From positions 4,528 to 22,847 of the forward strand of contig DHJK01000181.1 in the NCBI GenBank assembly GCA_002404295.1: a stretch of 18,320 nucleotides of DNA, read 5' to 3'. Numbering within the stretch: the stretch's first letter is position 1; each line of letters begins with the position of its first letter. The notes below the pieces were generated by a model. The model saw only the letters and a list, made by a program, of their open reading frames with translations. It was not told the origin of the DNA and ran no database searches. Below, piece by piece: positions 14,132 through 18,320 of this stretch. Source of the DNA: Legionellales bacterium UBA4722. Its GTDB lineage: Bacteria; Pseudomonadota; Gammaproteobacteria; DSM-16500. Made by a program: the position numbers and the translations under genes.

Positions 14132-16633
14132 ATGTCTAATTCACGATCAAATTCCACAACTTCTGCACTTTCACAAGCATTAGTACCACTAGTTTTAGAA
14201 GACAAAAAAGATGAAGATCAATCTTTGCCGCCAAAATCAGCAGAATTCAAAGCTAAATTAGAAGAAATCTTCGGAAGTAAACACCCGCAATTACTGGCTA
14301 AACATCATGATGAGTGGATGATAAAACAAGGCAAGAAGAAATTTTACGCGTATGAGGAAGCAAGAATCAGACAATCAAAAAAAGATAATCTTGATGCAGA
14401 TATTAACTTTGATAATGAAGACAAAGCTAAATTACTTGCAGATCCTCAGGTTAGAGCATTTCTAAGACAAAGGCCAGAAGCTAAATTTGTGCCTGCAGAT
14501 GTCATTCATACGCTTGAGCACAATGATGGCATTGGCGAGGTTGATAAGAAAGGTAAACAGACGGCTCCTGCAATTCTGACAGTGAGCAATGCGCCGATTG
14601 AAAAAATTATTCTAGCTAATTATGGTATCAACCTTGATCAATTACTAGCAGCGAATAAACTAAGTACTATCAAAATAGGTCTAACTTTCGTACCAAATCC
14701 TGAAGATTCTACAGGAAAAACACCTGTGTTTGCTTATCATCTTACATCAGGTCCTGAAAAAGAAAAACGAGATACTCGAGATAGAGAAAACAATCTCATT
14801 GCACAAATTCAAGTAGAACTTCTCAAGAAGCATGAATTTATTTATTCTGGTGGTGATAGCCAGGTTAATCATGTTGTGCTTAAAGATGGAAAACCTCAAG
14901 TTGAAAATGGGCGAATGGTTTTAAATAAAGAAATTAAAGAGGTACTTAACAAGATAACGTTGGTGACGGTTGCAAGATGGAAGCCTTCAAAGCCAAAGAT
15001 AAAAAAACGCGGCGCTAGAGATGAACAAGATAAATCTTTAGGTCTAAGTACTGTCAGTAACCAGCAAGAAAAAGGTGCTGATGCAAGTGCAAAAATTGAA
15101 GCAAAAACGATTGTCGCTCGAAAGGCTGATGACTTGCCTAATGGTGCTGTTGTTAATAGTCAACCTTTGCCAGTCGAAGGAAGTGAAAAAAACCTAGCGA
15201 CGGGTAAAAAGGTCAGTGATCACCATCCTGTGGCCGATCACAAAGAAGGTGAAAAGATTATTAGAATATTCTCTGGTGGTTTATTGCAAGAAGGACCGAA
15301 AGAGTTTCAAGATCCGCATGCTTTTTATAACCAAAATGCATTCGTAAAAGATAATGAAGGGAATGATGTCGTTTCATATAAAACATTGAGAGACAGTACA
15401 CAGTTAGTGGCTAAATTCTATGCGCTGCTTGTTTCAAACTGTTTGAAAACGAAATTATTTAACCCTGAAGAAAAACCTCGGTTAGCTCTAAAAGAGTATG
15501 ACACTCAAAAAACAAGCTTAAGTTATATGGAAGATTTTTATAACTTATTAGCTAAGATTAATATTGATCCTTTAAAATCTTCAGAAGATCTACTGAAAAG
15601 TGTAGATTTTAATAATGCAGATCAAATGATGCGGTTGAATAATGAATTAAGTAAATTCGGGGAAAGATTTACAGAATCAAAAAAAGACGTTAGAAAATTC
15701 TGCATGGCTTTAAATAACACCGGTATTGATCCTTTTAAAACGGAAGAGGAGATCATGTCTACCTATGATGCTAGAAATGAAGATCATCAAAAAATATTGG
15801 TAGAAGCCACCAATAAAATACTTCAAGTTCAAGCTCTAGATGATTTAGATCCAATAAAGGAAGAAAAATCAGAAAATCAGCAAGTGCCACACGCGGATTT
15901 AGCGCATCAATTAAGAGCCGCATTCAAAAATACGGTGATTGAATTGCAAAAATCTGATGAATTTGAAAAATACTACTTTTACTATGCAACGGATAGTCAT
16001 GTGCAACTGCACGGATATTCGCATAGGGTAGAAATAGATGCAGATCCTGATTTGATACCTTATGAATTGGCCCAAGACATTCAAGAACTTAATCATGAAA
16101 AATTCAATAAAGTAGCTGATTCTATTGTAGGGGAAGCTAATGCAAGAACACCAAATGGTGGTCGATCACCTATCAATAAATTTTTCCAAACTGCATTTAA
16201 CATGGAGTTAGCAGGTGGTTTTGTTAAAGTTGCAAATAAAACACCTAATAGTCGAGAAGTGACGCTCTCAGTTTGTATTGAAAATGCATTATTATTTGTG
16301 AGCACTGATGTGAGTGGGGATGAAGGTCATATCCTTATTCACAATATCACTGAAGCGATGGAATCTAAAGCTAAGCCCGGTGTAACTGGAAAGCTTTATG
16401 CGCAAGTGATCACTCAGTCTGAGGCTTTTTATGCTGAGTGCCGTAATCATGTGCTTTCTCAAGATAACCAATATGAGCAAACTCAAGGGCAAGTTACTAT
16501 GCGAGTCTATAGTGGTGGTGAGCGCAATCGATATGCTTCTTTTAGTACGCCACCTGCCTCACCTCAACATTCACCCACTGCAACCGTTTCAGACGAACCA
16601 CAACAAAGACAGGCTGTGACTCCAACAATGTAG
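14132..16633 (+). CDS. Large unknown protein with internal duplication (833 aa)
   Basis: I do not recognise a family. The protein is highly charged, Lys/Asp/Asn-rich, without a signal peptide or TM segment, so it is soluble. A Ser/Thr-rich start (1-20) leads to a helical N-terminal region. Residues 285-375 are a basic, low-complexity linker. A 54-residue duplication is visible: residues 469-508 align without gaps to 523-562, sharing IDP-x-K, a downstream E and D-x2-N-x-D. A third LDPIK lies at 572-576. SGG motifs recur as IYSGG (237-241), IFSGG (379-383) and VYSGG (792-796). The last 35 residues are a Pro/Ser/Thr/Gln-rich tail. AAGGAG (14118-14123) lies 8 bases before the ATG. The architecture suits a secreted effector or a scaffold, but no catalytic motif supports either. 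Confidence 0.85.
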   Translation: MSNSRSNSTTSALSQALVPLVLEDKKDEDQSLPPKSAEFKAKLEEIFGSKHPQLLAKHHDEWMIKQGKKKFYAYEEARIRQSKKDNLDADINFDNEDKAKLLADPQVRAFLRQRPEAKFVPADVIHTLEHNDGIGEVDKKGKQTAPAILTVSNAPIEKIILANYGINLDQLLAANKLSTIKIGLTFVPNPEDSTGKTPVFAYHLTSGPEKEKRDTRDRENNLIAQIQVELLKKHEFIYSGGDSQVNHVVLKDGKPQVENGRMVLNKEIKEVLNKITLVTVARWKPSKPKIKKRGARDEQDKSLGLSTVSNQQEKGADASAKIEAKTIVARKADDLPNGAVVNSQPLPVEGSEKNLATGKKVSDHHPVADHKEGEKIIRIFSGGLLQEGPKEFQDPHAFYNQNAFVKDNEGNDVVSYKTLRDSTQLVAKFYALLVSNCLKTKLFNPEEKPRLALKEYDTQKTSLSYMEDFYNLLAKINIDPLKSSEDLLKSVDFNNADQMMRLNNELSKFGERFTESKKDVRKFCMALNNTGIDPFKTEEEIMSTYDARNEDHQKILVEATNKILQVQALDDLDPIKEEKSENQQVPHADLAHQLRAAFKNTVIELQKSDEFEKYYFYYATDSHVQLHGYSHRVEIDADPDLIPYELAQDIQELNHEKFNKVADSIVGEANARTPNGGRSPINKFFQTAFNMELAGGFVKVANKTPNSREVTLSVCIENALLFVSTDVSGDEGHILIHNITEAMESKAKPGVTGKLYAQVITQSEAFYAECRNHVLSQDNQYEQTQGQVTMRVYSGGERNRYASFSTPPASPQHSPTATVSDEPQQRQAVTPTM

Positions 16634-16660
16634 AAGTGCTCGTTTATCAGTAGGTTAATA

Positions 16661-16691
16661 CTCACTTGAGTCTTGAACAGATTCAAGTGAG
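16661..16691. repeat. Inverted repeat after the 833-aa gene, possible weak terminator
   Basis: CTCACTTGA (16661-16669) pairs perfectly with TCAAGTGAG (16683-16691) around a 13-base loop. A competing hairpin CTTGAA/TTCAAG (16672-16677 with 16682-16687, loop CAGA) uses part of the same right arm. It begins 28 bases after the stop codon, as a terminator would, but no T-run follows, so Rho-independent termination is doubtful. Confidence 0.4.
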
Positions 16692-16698
16692 CTTAAAA

Positions 16699-16722
16699 TG
16701 AGCTATCTCATGAGCTGCCTCA
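16699..16722. repeat. Two 12-bp near-identical tandem repeats
   Basis: TGAGCTATCTCA is followed directly by TGAGCTGCCTCA (10 of 12 identical). Each unit has a TGAG..CTCA or TGAG..CTCA-like dyad, as operator half-sites often do. They lie 23 bases upstream of the extended -10 of the thaumatin-like gene. A regulator site is possible but unproven. Confidence 0.3.
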
Positions 16723-16744
16723 CTTTCGTAGACACCACTTTTGA

Positions 16745-16753
16745 TGCTATACT
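16745..16753 (+). promoter_or_regulatory. Extended -10 promoter of the thaumatin-like gene
   Basis: TGCTATACT is an extended -10 element (TG-n-TATACT) lying 36 bases before the start codon. The -35 region is poor (TTTCGT at 16724-16729, 18-base spacing), as is usual with extended -10 promoters. Confidence 0.45.
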
Positions 16754-16789
16754 AACCTAAGATGTTTTCATTGTTTTAGGAAAGTTGTT

Positions 16790-17965
16790 ATGAAATCACG
16801 TCTAATCATAATACTAGCTCTTCTTTTTTCTCAGGTCTCTGCGGCAGATCGCATGATTACTTTTGTTAATCATTGCGCTTTTCCTGTGTGGTTTGGATTT
16901 GCAGGCGGTTCAGCTATAAATGTCAATAAAACGAGTACGTTATGTAACTCCAATTCAGACTGTCAGCTTGGAACGTCTTGTGTAAAAACAGGCTCTATCA
17001 GTCAGTGTTTTTGGAATAATCCCGCACCTGTTGATAAAAAATATGAATTATCTGTAAATGGGGGTAGTAATTCAGTTTCTATTCCTCAATATAAAAATGG
17101 CATAATCTGGAGTGGTGCTGTAGCGGGGCGCACAGGTTGTGGTAATGGTCCATGTGAAACAGCTGCTTGTAGCGATGATGCCCTCGCTTGCAATCCAAGC
17201 CGAGGATTTAATCAACCTGCGACACAGGCAGAATTTACCTTCAATAGTGATTTCTCTGATTTTTATGATGTAGAAGTCATTAATGGAATTAGTATTCCAG
17301 TCTCCATGTCTCCCACAAATGGTGCTAGCAATTCTTATAACTGTGGAAGTCCAGGAGCAATAGTGCCTAGTTCATCTCAAGGTGCATGTTCTTGGAATTT
17401 TACTCCACCACTTAATGATTATGTTTGGGTACAAAATGGTGGCATATCTTGTTCCACAGATGAAACGTGTACAAAGCCAAATGAACAATGTGGATTGAGT
17501 TTTAACCCAGGACATCAACATCTCATGCAAAAAACATGCGGCAAACGCTTGGGTTATTGGACGGCGAATCAGGTATGTGGCAATGATTCGAATTATGGAG
17601 TGCCTTTTTATTGCAACCAGAATTTGGAGACACCTCAACAGCAATATACAATGAAAAATTTATATGCATGTGCTCCGATTGGTTCCTGCTATCAGGACAA
17701 GGCTCTTAATGATTGTTGCGGTTGTGTAGAGTGGCAAACTGTAGGTATTAAGATTATTCCTGCTGGAGAGCCGTGTAAGAATATTAATTCTTTTTGGGTT
17801 AAGACAGTGCAACCTACGCTACAATGGATAAAAAAGGGTTGTTCGACACTTTATACGTATCCCTATGATGACCCTAGTAGCACTTTTACGTGCATGCAAC
17901 CTAAGGGAAATATTAAGAATAATACAGATTATACTATTACGTTTTGTCCCGTTGGTAAATTTTGA
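16790..17965 (+). CDS. Secreted thaumatin-like protein with 26 cysteines
   Basis: The protein begins with a classic signal peptide (MKSRLIIILALLFSQVSA, cleavage near residue 18-19), so it is exported. Thaumatin-family landmarks follow in order: ITFVNHCAFPVWFG, GRTGC, AEFTF, DFYDVEVINGISIPV and, near the C-terminus, YPYDDPSSTFTC, which closely matches the plant YSYAYDDPTSTFTC signature. The acidic-cleft positions R, E, D and D of plant thaumatins appear to be kept. At 391 residues it exceeds the plant proteins (about 200-230). The extra length is two Cys-rich insertions, about 45-75 and 215-310. The mature protein has 26 cysteines, an even number, consistent with full disulfide pairing in the periplasm or outside. 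AGGAAAG precedes the ATG. Plant relatives bind or degrade beta-glucans; the bacterial role is unknown. Confidence 0.9.
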   Translation: MKSRLIIILALLFSQVSAADRMITFVNHCAFPVWFGFAGGSAINVNKTSTLCNSNSDCQLGTSCVKTGSISQCFWNNPAPVDKKYELSVNGGSNSVSIPQYKNGIIWSGAVAGRTGCGNGPCETAACSDDALACNPSRGFNQPATQAEFTFNSDFSDFYDVEVINGISIPVSMSPTNGASNSYNCGSPGAIVPSSSQGACSWNFTPPLNDYVWVQNGGISCSTDETCTKPNEQCGLSFNPGHQHLMQKTCGKRLGYWTANQVCGNDSNYGVPFYCNQNLETPQQQYTMKNLYACAPIGSCYQDKALNDCCGCVEWQTVGIKIIPAGEPCKNINSFWVKTVQPTLQWIKKGCSTLYTYPYDDPSSTFTCMQPKGNIKNNTDYTITFCPVGKF

Positions 17966-17996
17966 TAAGATATTGCCGTTTTATTAAAATTTATTT

Positions 17997-18042
17997 AACT
18001 CGGGTTATGAATAAGGCAGCATTCTTATCCATAACTCAGGTT
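17997..18042. terminator. Imperfect hairpin between convergent genes, possible bidirectional terminator
   Basis: Arms 17997-18015 and 18024-18042 pair at 15 of 19 positions around an 8-base loop. It lies 31 bases after the thaumatin-like gene and ends at the stop codon of the convergent minus-strand gene. Only a broken T/A-rich tract follows on each side, so efficiency is uncertain. The motif AACTC-R-GGTTAT also recurs in direct orientation at 17997 and 18033. Confidence 0.5.
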
Positions 18043-18320
18043 ATCTAATAAATCTAAGCGATTTGTTCAACCCATTTTCTACTGGTAGAATTCTCCTTTT
18101 CCCAAATAATGTACTCTCAGCTTCACTCATTTTATATTCAGACTGATGACGATTGCCATGTTCATACAAGCATTTTTGCAACTCATCTTTTAACGCCTTA
18201 GAAAGCTTACGAGATAATCCGCGTGAATAAAGTAAGTCTACCGGAAATTGTTTTCGTATATAATATCCTTCTTTTTCGAGTATTTTTCCATCAATTGCTG
18301 ATCTTGCCCCAGCAAAGTAG
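18041..18320 (-). CDS. C-terminal part of an unknown protein (5' end beyond window)
   Basis: On the minus strand, 92 codons are open from the right edge to a TAA at 18043-18041. The fragment reads YFAGARSAIDGKILEKEG at its upstream end, continues as a basic, helix-prone segment (SRKLSKALKDELQK) and ends NKSLRFIR. There is no TM segment in this part. I do not recognise the family. The uninterrupted frame and the hairpin directly at its stop support a real gene; the start lies outside the window. Confidence 0.55.
   Translation of the reverse strand, partial: YFAGARSAIDGKILEKEGYYIRKQFPVDLLYSRGLSRKLSKALKDELQKCLYEHGNRHQSEYKMSEAESTLFGKRRILPVENGLNKSLRFIR

Noticed and set aside
1..18320. CRISPR arrays, tRNA or rRNA genes, insertion sequences, prophage or toxin-antitoxin pairs
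   Set aside because: No regularly spaced repeats, cloverleaf sequences, transposase or integrase motifs, or small paired toxin-like genes were found by reading both strands.

Overview
The window looks like part of an AT-rich gammaproteobacterial chromosome. The strongest taxonomic clue is the gene order smc-zipA-ligA, a gammaproteobacterial arrangement. Several large cytosolic-looking proteins of no recognisable family, a secreted thaumatin-like protein and a lipid A-modification-like gene pair would suit a host-associated member of the Legionellales (Legionella/Coxiella/Aquicella/Berkiella type). That placement is inference; there is no rRNA or other phylogenetic marker beyond these genes.

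Layout. (1) 1-1890: a divergent pair, an ArnT/GT83-family membrane glycosyltransferase (minus, runs off the left edge) and a YdjC/ChbG-family sugar deacetylase (plus). Together they resemble the FlmK-NaxD hexosamine modification of lipid A. (2) 2018-4277: two tandem paralogous genes of unknown family, each with a strong ribosome binding site. (3) 7681-4272, minus strand: a tight four-gene unit with a two-TM histidine kinase, a receiver-only response regulator, a free-standing Hpt protein and an atypical POT/PTR2 transporter. The last two overlap by 14 bases. (4) 7682-7881: a divergent control region with a long perfect hairpin and a plausible smc promoter. (5) 7882-13885: the housekeeping block smc-zipA-ligA, in which ZipA has lost its membrane anchor and linker. 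(6) 13886-14131: a structured leader with a 15-codon reading frame, nested hairpins and several GGA motifs. It precedes an 833-residue protein of unknown function (14132-16633) with an internal 54-residue duplication. (7) 16790-17965: a secreted, 26-cysteine thaumatin-like protein. (8) 18041-18320: the C-terminal end of an unknown minus-strand gene entering from the right.

How the genes may work together. The kinase, receiver and Hpt make a split phosphorelay with no DNA-binding output in the window, apparently co-transcribed with a transporter that lacks the usual proton-coupling ExxER residues. The smc, zipA and ligA genes cover chromosome condensation, division and DNA joining. The left-edge pair, the paralogous unknowns, the 833-residue protein and the thaumatin-like protein are accessory genes that could act at the envelope or outside the cell. 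No tRNA, rRNA, CRISPR, insertion sequence or phage gene was seen.
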